NCBI GenBank assembly: GCA_954871525.1
Contig: OX940861.1
Coordinates: forward strand, 36,965,201-37,029,200
Source: Parietaria judaica
Lineage: Eukaryota > Streptophyta > Magnoliopsida > Rosales > Urticaceae
Direction of reading: 5' to 3'
DNA: 64,000 bases
This document shows positions 23,877 through 37,700 of this stretch, one piece after another (position 1 is the stretch's first letter; the number at the start of each line of letters is the position of its first letter). A program made the position numbers and the translations under genes. The notes under the pieces are model-generated. The model was given only the letters and a program-made list of their open reading frames with translations, ran no database searches and was not told the origin of the DNA.

Positions 23877-24554
23877 GAGCTAGCATCTTAACATTCAGAT
23901 CTGCATTAAGATTCCGACGTCTTAATCTTTTTTTAAAAAAAACACACACACACACAGCCATAGTCTCGTTGTTTGTTTATTGTCAGATGAGTATTTAATT
24001 TTACGATAAGTTTCTCTTGATGGTATCCAATTTGAACGATAACTTGGGATAAACAAAAACGAGATTATGCATCCAAAATATTATTTTATGGGGATTTATG
24101 CCTTAAATTGCCCTCGTCTTTTTAATAATATGGATTTAACTAATCCTCGAGAAAATAAATAGTACTGATCTAAGTAATACTTAAGAACTGTATGATGTGT
24201 TAGACCATTTTCGACGAAGTGTCAAATGTATTAACAATAGCTCGAACCTTTTGCGATGAGCGATAATGATGTCGCAAAAGCTCGGAGAACATAATTAAAC
24301 CTCGATTGTTGATTCATGAACGAATATCAATCGATTATCTTTATAACCGTAATTTACAATAGAATTAGGAAAACAAATACAACTATAAGATAAGAAATTT
24401 TAAAATGTGTCAAACATTATACATTATAGCAAGCACTCTGCTATATACTCTCAAACACAAGTATAAATAACATTCTTTTATTTTTCAAACTCAAGATTAA
24501 GTAAAAATGAATAATAGACAGAAGTAAACTCAAGTATAAAGACTTTTGCGGTTG
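23877..24554. other. Intergenic spacer downstream of the MSL gene
   Basis: The first 70 bases (CATTCAGATCTGCATTAAG) resemble the interior of the 52.2-kb MITE, so the element at 22873 may have inserted into an older MITE. The rest is unremarkable. Confidence 0.4.
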
Positions 24555-27500
24555 CTACAGGGAAGCCGCGGCAGCGACATGATTGAACTGCGTGAGATGA
24601 ACTTCTTGGGGGAGAAGTCGGTACTTTATGTGCAGGTTTTCGAAAATCTTTTTGAGCTCGAAGACGAGGTCGGACCTGCGGTTGCTCTTCTCGCCGAAGT
24701 TCTGATGGTTCATGGTGTGTTGCACGAAGAGGCCTATCTTCAAACTGTTAACGTTGTCAATGTCCTTCAGTATCACGCTGTGTTTCGGGCTCCAATACTT
24801 TGGCTTGCTCTCTATGTACCTGCAAACAAGATAAGAAGAACAATTAAGTATCAATTCAAAGCATGACTTTATTTTCTAACATTCTACTTCATCAATAATT
24901 ACTTTCATTTTGTGATGAACATTATAATTTTTCAGATAACGATTATAATTAATTTTGTTATAGATAGAAAATATTAATTATTAAGCTTGTAATTCTAAAT
25001 AAAACTTAAGAAGATCAATGCAGATGTTCCTCTAATTTTTTTCTTTTCAAATCCTCAATTTCTTGGATTAATTTAATTTTGAAAAATAATCTCCATAAAT
25101 TAATAACGTAGGAAGCAAATAATTTTATTATATTATCGTGCTTATCAATTTATCGAGTACTACTAGTTTAATAGTGTTCTCGAGAGTAGCGACTGAACAA
25201 AAGTACAATTTAATCGAGGTTATTATTTTTTAATAATGTGATTATTTTTTAATTTTTTGAGTCGTAAATTGAACCTAATATTTCAAAATACATATACTAA
25301 GTCTTATTGTCTATTTGACTATTTGTCTTATATATATAAATATAATATATGTAGATGTTATATAATATGTGTATATATCACTTACGTCTGTATTGCCTTC
25401 TTGAGGGCACCGATATCATCGGCAGAGGTGGAGACGTCGATGCAGAACTCGACAGAGTCGGCCATGTCGGGGCTGCGACGGAAGTTGCTGATGGGCTTGG
25501 TGAGGAGGACGGAATTGGGGTAGTATATCTTCTCGTTATCAAAGCGGAGGAAGACGGTGGTGAGGATGTTCATCTCCTCCACCACCATCTGCACGCCGTC
25601 CACCACACAGCGGTCGCCCACGTCGAAGGGGTGCATCACGAAGACAAAGATGACGGACTCGAAGATGGTCTTGCACATGTTCTGGAACATGAACCCTACA
25701 AGGAGCAGCTGCGACGTCACCACGAAGATCACCTTCGTCGTCGCCACGCCCATCACTAGAAGCGACACCACCGTGATTATCACCATAACCACCGCACTCG
25801 CCAGCTTGTGCAGCTGCTGCACCGCCGTCTTCGTGTCGTTCAGCGAGTGTGCTAGGGCCTTGCGCTCCACGTACGCGTGCACCTACGGTCCAAAAATTGT
25901 ACTATATATGTGTCAATTTAGCTTAACTTAAACAAAGTTATTTAGTTTAGTATTGAAATTGTGTATTTAACGATAATTTTTTGTCTTTATGTGTGTGGAA
26001 TTAAGATTGTATTTCCAAATTTTATGAAGGGAAATATTTGAATACTTAATTATTGAGATTTCTATGTAAGAGTTAAAGGAAATTTGTTATTTTACTTCTA
26101 ACCATTATTTTATTTGTTGCAAAACACACCATTTCTTTTTCTTTTTTTAAAACAAATAAAATGTACTCTCTTAATGCAATTTGACAATATTACCATATCT
26201 ATTTGTTAAATTTTTAATTAATATTATAATAAATTTAAATTCCTAAAATTAATATGGGTAATATTTTGACTTTTTGAAAAATAGATGTAAATTTTTGTTA
26301 AAGTCAATACTTGATAGTATATAAAAAATTAAAATTATAAAAACGGGCAATTATGATTTTTTGATAATTGAAAAGGATATGATGTTAAAAAAGAAATTAA
26401 AGTACACATTCATGTAATTTATTTATTTTTTAAATAAAAGGTACTATAAAATGAAAAATTCTCAGTTATGGTCTCCATGTCCATATGATGATTGTGCTGT
26501 GTATGATTCATTATCATTAATATTCAGAAGTTATGAAATAGTTTGTCAATTTATTTTTTCTATATATAATAACTGTTATTAATTATGATCAGATTTGCTG
26601 TATTATTAAATATATATGAGCTGGTTAATTAGAAGCTGACCACCCAGTTTCTGAAAGAAGACTTGGAGATTTTTCCAGTTTGCGATCCTTCAAAAAGAGG
26701 GAATATTGTGTAAACCTCTTCACTCTTCAAGAATCGGAGTAAATCTTCCTCCTCTATGTATCTGTGTGTGTAGCAATATTAATTACGATTATAATTAGCA
26801 TATAATAATTACAATGCAAAATAGAAAAGAAACATAATGCACCCTTTAAAATTAGAAAAATCTATTTTAAATTTCATTTGGTAAAAGAATGACATTGTTT
26901 TGCATAGCTTTGTTCTTCTTCTTCTTCTTCTTTTTAATGTTTTTTATTCAATTTTTAGAAAAAAAAATATATAAAACTAACTGGCAGGTGTTTGGTAAAT
27001 TATTTATAAAACGGTTGTTGCATTGCTGGTAACAAAAAAGAATTTAGCGTTTGATAAAGTAAATATGTTATAGTAAGAAGACTAAAATAGACTAAAAGCC
27101 TTGTTTTTTATTTTTATAATAAACCAAAATCTAGGAATCTTAGTTTTTCTGACTCCAGTACAAAATCTAAAATCATTTTGAAGTTTTTTTCGTAAAAATA
27201 GTTTTGTTAAACACCAGATAAGCAGTTTAATTCATTCCAAAAATAAAAGCAGGGTGTTTTAATCTCATCCCAACGAAGGGAATATCTATATATCTAATAT
27301 AATTTAAATGAGAGAATTCATTAACATGATTATTCATTTCCCCACATTATTGATTTTGCACTTCGCCTATCTAAGAAATTAATGTGCAAATAAATACTAG
27401 CTGGTAAAACAGTATTGAATTAAATTTGTTGAGTAAAACATTAAACTTGCTTTTTTGTGATTTTTTTAAAATAAAATTGCGAGGAAATGTATTAAAATAA

Positions 27501-29406
27501 AAATCCAAGTAGCATGATTAATTTACAAAATAAAGTAAAGAAAAAAAAATCAATATAAAAGGTGTGTACCATGAGCAAAGAGAAAATTAGACGGGTATTG
27601 TAATTATTGAATATCTTTCTTCTCTAGTAGTGCCTTAACAAATATATGAGATCAATTCATTTGCTAGATATGGCTCAGAATTCAATCTCAAGTAAAAAAT
27701 GTAAAAAAAATCTATGCAATTAAGAGAAAAAAAAAAAACAGAACTACATTAAAATCTCGTTAAATCAATACTCGATAAATTAATAATTTTGATTAATTAA
27801 TATTTTATATGATCTTGAATTTAATTAACATTATTGAATTATTACTCAATAAATCTACAACTTCAATAATATGTAGAATTCTATGATCTCAATAATATTA
27901 ACTTATAAGCAAATACCTTAAGCAAGAATAATAACTTTTAACTCCGTTAAAATATACCAAAAAAAAAAGGTGTAGAAAAAGGTGTAGCACGTGGCAAGAC
28001 TAACATGAGCATTTGATATGTTGTATGGCTTGAAGACATTCATAAATAATTCAACAGCTCTAAACTAAATAATGGGTCCTCAGATCACATATACATTAAT
28101 TGACTCCATTTATTTTCAAAAGCAGTACTATATATATATATATATCCCATGATTGTATTTAATTCCGGAATTTTCTTGTAGATCTACTATATATAGGAAT
28201 GATAACTGCTAATAATGATTATTTAATACACCTAGCTAATTTAAATTCATTTAAACACTCATTCTTTAATTGTTTTTTCTTTTAAGTTATTTGACGCTAT
28301 AAATATACGAAATTGTCATTTTTCCAAAAGGCCAAGGTTTGAAATATATGCTTGCAGCTTGGCTCTATAAGTAAATTGAAGAGGGAGAGAGGACCCTACT
28401 TTGAAAATTCTTCCATATGATATAATGCTTTAAGCAAAGTGAACTACTTTTGTGAATTAGAAAAACAATTTTCATCCAATAAAATAAAAAAGGTGATGAA
28501 CAAATATATATATATATATATATATATACAATATATCATGCATGGAGTATGGAACATGGCATATAAAAGCTTACTTGGCGCCAGGCTTGGCCACATTCTT
28601 GAAAGTCCTCTTGGCGCAGCTTCTGGCCTCCCATTCGCTACTGATCTCGGATTCCGAATTGCCGAAATCGTCGACTGTCCTCGAGATCGTCGACAGCCCT
28701 GACGAGCGGATATAGCTCACTAGCCGCCGTATTGTCAGCGCTGTCGGCCGCCTCAGCGAGCTCAGCCTCCTTAGCTTCTCCATGTCGATCCCGGCCTCCG
28801 CAGACGCCTTACTCTCCTTCCGAGGGTTCGCCGGCAACGACTTCGAGGCTCGGAGCCTCCTCCTTCCCGGCTCCTCCCAGTCAGCCTCGTCCAGCGGCGG
28901 CCCCGACAGTGCGTCGAGGATGTAGTGGTTGAAGACACTCTCCTTCATCCGGTCGAAGAAGGTCGCCACGTGGAATGATGACGCCAGCACCTTGTGTTAA
29001 ATTTAATCAATACATTGAAAAATAAAGTGTGTGTGTTATTCATCGATTCCGTCTAAATAAGTGGTCGTAATTAACTAAACATGAACTAGAAACTTTATAA
29101 ATTAATATTTCGTCAATTTCTTTTAATATTATTGGAATTAAAGAATTTATTTTATCATAAAAATTATTAATTTATCGACTAATACTATTATTAGTTGGGT
29201 ACTCACAGAAATATTCTTTAATCGAATTCACTAAAACTACATAGAGAAGGAAAATAGAACAAACTCATATTATTAATTCGCGCACGAGTACTAATCTAGA
29301 ATTATCCAAAAATAGATATTCAAGTAAAAAAATTAAGGCCTCTCGAAGCTATAGCCTTAGCGTAAGCGCTCTAGAAAGTTAGTGCTCGTCTTGTGTTTCG
29401 CCTCAT

Positions 29407-29494
<88 letters not shown>

Positions 29495-30452
29495 AAGATT
29501 ACTATTTATAAAACTGACTTAATATATAGTTTCTTAATTATTATATGTTAAGGATTTTAACATAAACGAGTTAAATTGTCTCATATTCTAATACAGCTTA
29601 TCGCACTCTTAACCTTTTTGAGTGATTAATTCAAACACAGTACTGATGATCGTAACTCTACTCTTAGGAAGAGAAGAGTATACGTACCTTGACGAAGAGA
29701 ATCTTGAGCAGCCAGATGGTGGCGCCGACGAGGACGGCCACAAGCACCCGGAAGACCTTCTTCAGGACGCCACTGTGGCGGTTGACGTCCGGGAACATGA
29801 CGAGCCACGCCCCGAGGACGAGGCCGAGCCACACGCAGTTCTGGAAGCTGCGGCGGAGGCCGAACACGAAGTAGAGCACCTTCTCCTTGAGCATGAAGTT
29901 GCGCTCGATAAAGAAGACGCCGAGGCGCACCACCCACCCCGCCACCAGCTGCCCGCAGAAGAGCACCATCACCATCAGACACCATTTCCAGAGCTCCAAA
30001 CCCCACTTCTTCTCTTCCCTCAATGACTCGGTGGCGAGGAAGCAGATCAGGCACGCTGTGATCACGATGAACATGAACCACTGGATCGCCGCACGCTTGT
30101 TTATCTTCCTCCTCTTGCTGCGCCGGACGCGGCACGTCCTCTTCTTCTGGCCGTCGTCGTTGTCGCTATCGTTGCCGTACCAGTCCTCGTCATCAGAGGA
30201 CGAGGAAGACGAGGCGTCGACGTACTCGGAACCATTGTTAGGGTTATGCGGGGGCTCCGAGGAGAGGTTTGAGTTGGTTATGGGGACATTGGAGTAGCTC
30301 TCTTGGAAGCGGGACTTGGGTTTGGAGGAGGTGAGGCCTCTGAGGGCATTGGTGGTAGTTTTGAGCTTCGGAGATCGGAATTTGCTCTCGGGATTTGGCG
30401 GATCGATCGTTAGCACGACGTGGTCGGTGCCGGTTTTCTCGGGCGCTTCCAT
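24555..30452 (-). CDS. MscS-like mechanosensitive ion channel (MSL10 type), five exons
   Basis: Exons are 29688-30452, 28575-28990, 26641-26761, 25386-25882 and 24555-24819. All junctions are GT-AG and join in phase to 687 aa. The acceptor of exon 3 was chosen so that GAK joins [10 protein letters not shown], which restores the family sequence. The acidic/serine-rich N-terminus (to about residue 110) is cytosolic. Four membrane segments lie in exon 1 (about residues 135-255) and two in exon 4. The pore helix and MscS domain follow ([54 protein letters not shown]). This is the class II plasma-membrane MSL type, stretch-activated with anion preference in its studied members. The start MEAPEKTG is picked over upstream in-frame ATGs because upstream residues are hydrophobic and unlike the family. 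Confidence 0.95.
29409..29491. repeat. (AT)n microsatellite in MSL intron 1
   Basis: About 41 AT dinucleotides form an uninterrupted run within the first intron. Its length is likely polymorphic. Confidence 0.97.
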
Positions 30453-30676
30453 GGCCAAGAGGCATGTAGCTAAGTAGTCATCGAGAGAGGGATACAGATA
30501 CAGTGTAGTATATAGAATAGAAGGGGTTGAGAAATAATTGAAGGCAATAATTAATGGAGCCATGAAAACGATAAAGTATATAATAACGACAATAGAGAGG
30601 AAAAAGAAGATTTTGAAAAATATGTGATACATAAGCATCATGTTTTTACATATCATCAATCACATCATATATATTT

Positions 30677-32237
30677 GGGAAAATTACAGCAAAAATACAT
30701 AATTTTTGATCAACGTGCCTCTCGTGCACCCAACCTTTAAAACTGGCAGCAAAAATACCCAACGTACGTTGACCATGACTTTGGCATGAAAACGTTAATT
30801 TTTCCGTTAACATCCGCCATGTGGCCGTTAGCGGCAAAAATATTCAAACTTTTTTTTTTTGAAAAAAATTAATTTTCAATTTTTTTAATTTATATTTTTG
30901 TTTTACTTAATTAGTGATAATTACTTGAATTCCAAATACATGGAATAACAAAAAAGTTAGTCAAAACATCAATTGATTTCTTAATGTGCTTGTATAAGCT
31001 ACATTTGCTAATAAAAATCTTATTATTATGAGAAATTTTAAGTATGAACCGAATTAATGTCTTCACATTGCTTCAAATTCTAAGTATGAACCGAATTAAC
31101 ATCTTCACCATTACCCTTTTCGTTGGAAATTGACTGTTTTAGATCGAATTAATACAGTCAATTAATGTCTCTGTATTGAAAAAAAAAATGGCTTACGAAT
31201 ATATGCCGGTAAAAAAATATTATCAATAATCAATAGGGCTTGATTCGTAATAATTAGCTAAAAGACCTCCCTTGGGATCTCATTAAAATCTATATCCTTA
31301 AATACCCCTGCTAAGAAACATGAATAGTGCCGAAGGAAGCTATGAAACACAATGAAAACCCACTTAAGGTCATTCTCCAAAAAAAGCCCTAATCGGAGGC
31401 GGATCCAATGCCGCAAACCGCGTCCTCATCGGAGGCCGGAGGCGCCCTCACGCGCGGTGTTTGTGCCGGACGCGCTACTTCACGCGGGCGCGTGTCAGGT
31501 GACGTCATCAGGCTGACGTAAGCCCTTCTGAGGGCGCGTGAGCACGCGTGAGGAGGGCAGGAGACGTGTGTCTGCGCGTGGGGCCACGTGGGAGCGCGTG
31601 GTGGCTCGTGTGGGGCCACCCGAGGTGCTCCCGGCCCACTTTAATTAAGGGTTCTGGGAGCATTCCGAGGCCATTTCTTGCAAACTTTATGGATTTTTGA
31701 GTATCTTGATATTTTTGGAAACATCTGGACACTTTAATTTCGCAAAAATGGACTTCCGGTGAATATTTCGGGCTAAAATTGACTTTATTTAATAAAAGAA
31801 AAATTAATTATATAAATTTTCTTTTATTAATTTATTAAAAATCAATTACGTAAAATACTCGTAACATTATGTTTAAAATTTCTCATAATAATAAGATTTT
31901 TATCAGCAAATGTAGCTTATACAAGCACATTAAGAAATCAATTGATGTTTTGACTAACTTTTGTGTTATTCCATGTATTTGGAATTCAAGTAATTATCAC
32001 TAATCAAGTAAAGAAAAAAAATATAAATTAAAAAAATTAAAAATTAATTTTTTTCAAAAAGAAAAGTTTGGGTATTTTTGCCGCTAACGGCCACATGGCG
32101 GATGTTAACGGAAAAATTAACATTTTCATGCCAAAGTCACGGTCAACGCACGTTAGGTATTTTTGCCGCCAGTTTTAAAGGTTGAGTACACGGGAGGCAC
32201 GCTGACCAAAGGTTGAGTTTTTTGCCGTAATTTTCCC
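30677..32237. mobile_element. MULE-type element with 365-bp terminal inverted repeats
   Basis: Arms 30677-31041 and 31873-32237 are inverse copies starting GGGAAAATTAC. The flanks TATATATTT and TATATATTA match in 8 of 9 bases. The arms carry copies of a GGCAGCAAAAATACCCAAC module at 30687 and 30745 and a third near 30831. The core (31042-31872) has a GC-rich island at about 31388-31640 inside otherwise AT-rich DNA, as if host sequence had been captured, but no protein is recognisable. It lies 225 bp upstream of the MSL start codon. Confidence 0.88.
31388..31640. other. GC-rich core of the MULE, possible captured host sequence
   Basis: The segment is rich in CGCG and GGCGC and contains repeated GCGCGTG / CACGTGGGAGCGCGTGG phrases. 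A 76-residue minus-strand frame crosses it, low in complexity and unlike any family I know. Composition contrasts sharply with the arms and flanks. Confidence 0.5.
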
Positions 32238-32246
32238 TATATATTA

Positions 32247-32741
32247 TTGAGAACTATGAAGATACTATAATAATATCGTAAATAAAAGGATGATCCTGGG
32301 AAATAAACCCTATTTTACAGCAAATTATATCCATGTGAAAATGACATGGTTTCATTGAATAAATAATAAAATTTTATGATTTATGTGATGATGCTGTCGT
32401 AGCCTTTGAAGACATGTTAAGGTGGTAGGACTATCCTATTAATTAATGAGCCCCAAAATTTAGTTGAATTGTTATGTATAGTAAACTCATTAGACTTTTT
32501 TTTTTATATATTTTATTTTTACTGGACAATAATACTTATCTCTAAGTTATTATTATCGGTACACATATTTTAATGTTTTTTAGCGATACTAATAGTACTT
32601 AAAAAGCACAAAATAATGTCAAAGTCTAGTTCTGTTCTTTCGAGTAAACCTCTGTTAAGTTAAAGACATGCATGTATTTATAATTTAATAAAAATATAAT
32701 CGTAGAGGATATATGATATATCTATGCGTGACCTTGGATTG
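32247..32741. other. AT-rich intergenic DNA
   Basis: No gene or clear repeat is recognised. Confidence 0.5.
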
Positions 32742-32750
32742 TTTATGCCA

Positions 32751-33742
32751 CAAGCCCAAGGTATGAAATGTCGCGAAAACTGAGCGAAATTCGTGCCGGT
32801 TTTCGTTTTTTGGAGGTATGCGAAACGAAAGCCTCGTCGTTTTTCGTTTTTGTGTGTAAAATGTGCAAAAAATGGTTGGAATTTCGCAAAAAATTAAATT
32901 TCTGGGTAGATTTCGACAAAAATACCAATTAAACTTTTGGCAAAAATAATTATACTCACACAAGAGCACCCCACCCCACCACGTCACGTCAGTCCGGCCG
33001 GAGGGCGGCGCGCGCGGTGTAACATTTGTGTGAGTCCTCTCCCATCCACAAAATCCTATGACCCAAAGGGCCCAAGTCCTTGTCCCTAATATTTGGTATA
33101 TAAACATTACCAAACTCTTGTTATCTATCAATGTCGGACTTTTTGTTATTCAACTAATATCACACATTCACACTTAACATACACATACACTTCACCTAAT
33201 AATTTATCTTAATATTATACACTTAACATACATATTAACTTCACCTAACATACATATACACTTAATATACATATTCATTTAATATTATACACTTCAACTA
33301 ATATTAAATTTGTTAACATACATATACAATTAACATGCATATTCACTTAATATTACACACTTAATTAACATACATATTCACTTCACATAATAATTTGACT
33401 TAATATTATACACTTAAACTAATAAAGTGACTTAATATTATACATTTCACCTACATATTTAAGTTACAAATGTGTTTTGTTGTATATAATTATGTCTTGT
33501 ATTTATTAAATATGTAGTTTTGAACCTATATAAATATCTTGCTTAAATACTCAAATATTTTTTACAAAATATCCGTCGAAAACCTCATCGGCATGCGGTA
33601 TGCCCATGCGAAAAGTGCGGTATATGCGGTATGCGGCATGCCCTTTTTTTACGATTTGCCCATCGACATACCCATCGACAAGCGATATATCCGTAAAACG
33701 AAAAATGCGAAACGAAATCGGCAATCGGCATTTTAAACCTTG
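32751..33742. mobile_element. Probable hAT-like non-autonomous element
   Basis: The right end is CGGCATTTTAAACCTTG, and a matching inverse CAAGGTATGAAATGTCG lies on the left from 32757. TTTATGCC stands directly after the right end (33743-33750) and again at 32742-32749, a few bases outside the left end, so the left border is slightly scrambled. Inner copies of GCGAAACGAAA-type motifs are also inverted (about 32780-32850 against 33650-33730). The centre, 33150-33470, is a degenerate repeat around CTTAATATTATACACTT. Confidence 0.6.
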
Positions 33743-33750
33743 TTTATGCC

Positions 33751-34165
33751 CAAATATCTTTAAACCCTTTTATAATATACTTATATATATGCGCTCTTTG
33801 TCCACATATATATATATAATATATTTATTTCACTAGTTTCACTTTCACTAGTTAGTCGGGGACATCGACTTGATGGGAGTACATCATCGGATCACGTCTC
33901 ATATATTAAGCCGAAGACGTCTCTTATTGATACAATTTAACCTTTTCTTTGGACATTAAACATGAAATTAATGATTTTATTTTACAACCTAATTCCAAAA
34001 TTATATGATATACAAAACCTCAAAGTAATCTTTCAGAGAAATTATTACCAATATCCGATTATGCTTTAGAGAGTAGCCACCTTGGAAAAGCTTTCAGTGA
34101 GGGTGTTTTTATTGTTATGATGACCCATTAATTCATTATTTAAGCCAAGTAAAAATCACTCTCCA

Positions 34166-34205
<40 letters not shown>

Positions 34206-34230
34206 CTTAATCCCATTTGTTATCATGACA
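33751..34230. other. Intergenic spacer with TA repeat
   Basis: A (TA)n run occupies 34168-34201. No gene is recognised. Confidence 0.6.
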
Positions 34231-34299
34231 GCTCGAACCGAATATTCAAAATATTTAATAATGGAAAAATTATGTTTGTTGCATCAAATAGAAGTATTA

Positions 34300-34756
34300 T
34301 GTTTGTTGTATCAAATACAATTCCAACACCAAAGGGGCTGTTCACAACACGTTCTCCAGAGTTCAAATCCTCCAAGAGATCCAATGCCGCCAAATAATAC
34401 CGCCGTCGGCACCCGAGATTCTATCATCAATTGGAGCCATTGCGCCGGCTCTGACCTTTGATGCATCGATCTTCTTGAGCATGGCTATTGCCATAGCATT
34501 GTACATTTAGTTGAAGACATTCTTCTCGGGTTTGACCATAGCCCCCTCTGTTGTACATTCGAGGTGGGTTTTCCAAGCGAGGGTTTCCGATATCATTTCT
34601 TGCCAGTCTCCGAGTGACGGCTTGATTGCGCATATTCCAGAGGCATCCGGGAATATCGCGCATAGCAGCTCGTGGATGGGACGGTCCCTGGCTTTCTTAT
34701 TTTCGGGTCTAGGCTGTACAATCTGCAGTGTTCTCACATCAAAATCTGTCAATATC
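34300..34756 (-). pseudogene. Unidentified gene fragment behind the PPR gene
   Basis: On the minus strand a frame reads NWILTDFDVRTLQIVQPRPE and WQEMISETLAWKTHLE, and stops at a TAA (34508-34510). The same frame resumes with MYNAMAIAMLKKIDASKVRA. Amino-acid composition and the continuation across the single stop look like true protein sequence. The family is not recognised. It starts immediately 3' of the PPR stop codon, so it may be a separate dead gene or a piece brought by rearrangement. Confidence 0.4.
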
Positions 34757-34759
34757 CAA

Positions 34760-37700
34760 TTACCAATAATCTCCGCATGAACATTGGCCATCACCAAAGT
34801 GATGGAATCTGTTTGAATCTCTCAAAACTATTTTACGCTCTGCGATTTTCGATATGAATTTGAAAGCTGAGTGGCAGTCACCGCAAACCCGGAGATTTTT
34901 CATAATCCTGATAGGCATCTGTGAATTCCGAGTAAGGGCAAAAGCAACCGCGAGCTTCTCGCTGTGATAGCTCAAGATATCTTCTTTGTTCTCCACCTCA
35001 AGATCATAGAGAGCGAATTTTGTTTCTGGGATATATCCTAAATCCCTAATTTTTCTATTGAGTTCCTTCAATTTCTCGTAAATCAAAATCTTTTCAGGGT
35101 GCGATTTATCTCCAGCCACGAAAACGTGAATCCCATCCTTCATTGCCACCCAAGAGCACCCGGCGTCCTTCTTCACCGCCGCTCTGTTCATTGCAATCCT
35201 AGTCTTAGCATTTTCGTCCCACTTTTCTCCCGATGCATACATATTTGCGAGAAGCACGTAATTCACAGCGTTTTGAGGCTCCAATTCAAATAGCATTTCA
35301 GCTGCTCTCTTCCCTAGCTCAGTTTTACGACCATTAGAACGAGAACAAGCTCCTAACGTCGTTCGCCATATAAGAACGTTGGGCTTTAAAGGCATTTTGT
35401 TTATGAAATCCTCCATCTTATTCAGTTGACCAGCCCGCCCTAGAAGGTCAATCATGCACGAGTAGTGCTCTATCTTGGGAGTCAATCTATATAAACCGTT
35501 CATGGATTCAAAATGTTTAAACCCTTCATCCACCAAACCGACATGGCTACATGCGGACAAAACACCCACAAACGTAACGTGATCTGGTAATATGTGGCGA
35601 TCTTCCTCCTTCATTCGTGTGAATAGTTTCAACGCCTTGTCTCCATATCCATGGCGGGCAAACCCTGATATCATTGAATTCCAAGAATACACATTTCTCA
35701 CGGGCATGAATTCGAAAAAGCTTGAAGCATAATCAATTCTTCCACATTTTGCGTACATGTCGACGAGCGCGCTTCCAATGACAACGTCGGATTCCAGACA
35801 GGCTCTGATGCTGCTAGCGTGAACTTCCATGCCACGTTCTAGGGTTGCAACCGAGGCACAAGCACTGAGAACGGTGGCGAATGTGAAGGAGTCCAATTTT
35901 TGACCTCTCTGCATCATAGACCACACTACATCTATCGCCTTAGGCAAGAGCTCGTTATGTATATATCCGGAAATCATGGAGTTCCAACTCACTTCATCCC
36001 TTCTATTACCCATTCTAGAGAAAAGCTTCTCACAACAATCTATCTCTCCCGACTTCCCATAGCAAGCCAAAAACGCATTCTCGATAACACAATCTTTTGC
36101 AACACGGTGTTTCAGGACGAGAGCGTGAATCTGTCTAACGAACTGACTGATCGAAAGAGATGAAACTGCTCCAAGAATGTTTACAAAAGTCACTCTATTT
36201 GGAGTCAATCCAGCTCGCATCATGCCTATGAAATGCTCTACGGCTTCTAATATTGAGCCCTCGGAATCAGCTAAAGCACTGATTATGGTATTATACGATA
36301 CTTGATCGTACTCCGGCATTAAGAAAAAAGCTTTCTGGCATTCATATAGGCACTCAGTCTCAGCGTACAAAGTTAGAAGAGCATTTGAAACCGAAACATC
36401 CAGATCAAGCCCTAGTTTATGAGCTTCACAGTGTATTTGTTGGCCAAGTATGCCCAATCTCAGACTCGCACATGAACTCAAAGCACTAATTAATGTAAAA
36501 TTTGACGGGCTCAAACCAGATCTTCTCATCTCACCGAAAGTCGACGCTGCATCTTCAAAACAGCCGTTCTGGTCAAGACCGGAGATCATGGTGTTCCACG
36601 AGACTACATCTTTGGTGATCATGTGGCTGAAAACCGAACAAGCCTGAGAGTTAGCACCACATTTAGCATACATATTAACAAGCCCGTTCCCAATAGCAAC
36701 CTTCATGTCTATGAAACCGTTCCTGATCACATATGCATGAACCTCTTGGCCTTTCTTTTTTCCTTCTTCAAGATTGGAAAATTCAGCAAAGGAACTTAAC
36801 AGAACCACATATGAATCGAGGTTTGTTCCTACCAAGTCTTTCGCATATGTGAAAACTTTAGTTGCTTCTTCTCCCCGCTTCTGTCTAACTAGTCCGACCA
36901 TCAAGCCGTGCATAGAAATCGAATTCCTCATACCCATTTGCTCAAAAATCTCCAGAGCATAATCAACTAAACCAACCTTTGAAAACCCGCTAACTAAAGC
37001 ACTACCCACATATAAATCTTGCAACAATCCTGATTTCTTCACCCTACTCAGTATCTGCTCTAGTAACGTCGAACGAGAATTCGCTAAATTACAAGCAGCG
37101 GTAATCAAGCTTCCAAAAGTGTATTCATTGGGCATCAAACTAATCCCAAAGGTCGCCCTTTGCATGCTAGAGAAGAGCGCAAAAGCGGGACCTACATATC
37201 CTCTATGTGAATAAACAGAAATGATAGAGTTCCACGACACCAAGTTTTTTACCCAAATATCGTCAAAAACACGTTGAGCGTCACATATAGAACCCAAACA
37301 ATTTCCATACATTGACATCAGAACGTTGCCAACTACCGTGTCACAATCGTACCGTGTTTTGGAGATCAGTCCGTGAATTTGCATCCCTACCATAAGCTTA
37401 GATGGTCCCGACTCCAGACAAGCTCGAAGAACACTACCGAAAGCGTAATGATTGGGCAACACACCGTCACACACCATTCTTTTGAAATGCAAACACGCCT
37501 CATTCAGCATTCCGTTCTTCGTGTAGCCCGTAATCAAACTAGCCCACGTGACCGAATTCCGCTCGAGCATTTCATCGAACAAGTTACTTGCCAAAACCAA
37601 GTTACCGCTCCGAATGTAGACATTCATAAGCGTGTTGCACAGAAACACGTCGGAGGTGAACCCATTAACGAGAATTCGCAAATGAAGCTTCTCAGCGTCT

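Noticed and set aside
25355..25931. Plus-strand frames of 134 and 124 aa
   Set aside because: They are antisense shadows of exon 4 of the MSL channel, which has clear family motifs on the minus strand.
29622..30297. Plus-strand acidic and histidine-rich frames
   Set aside because: Shadow of MSL exon 1 in GC-rich sequence.
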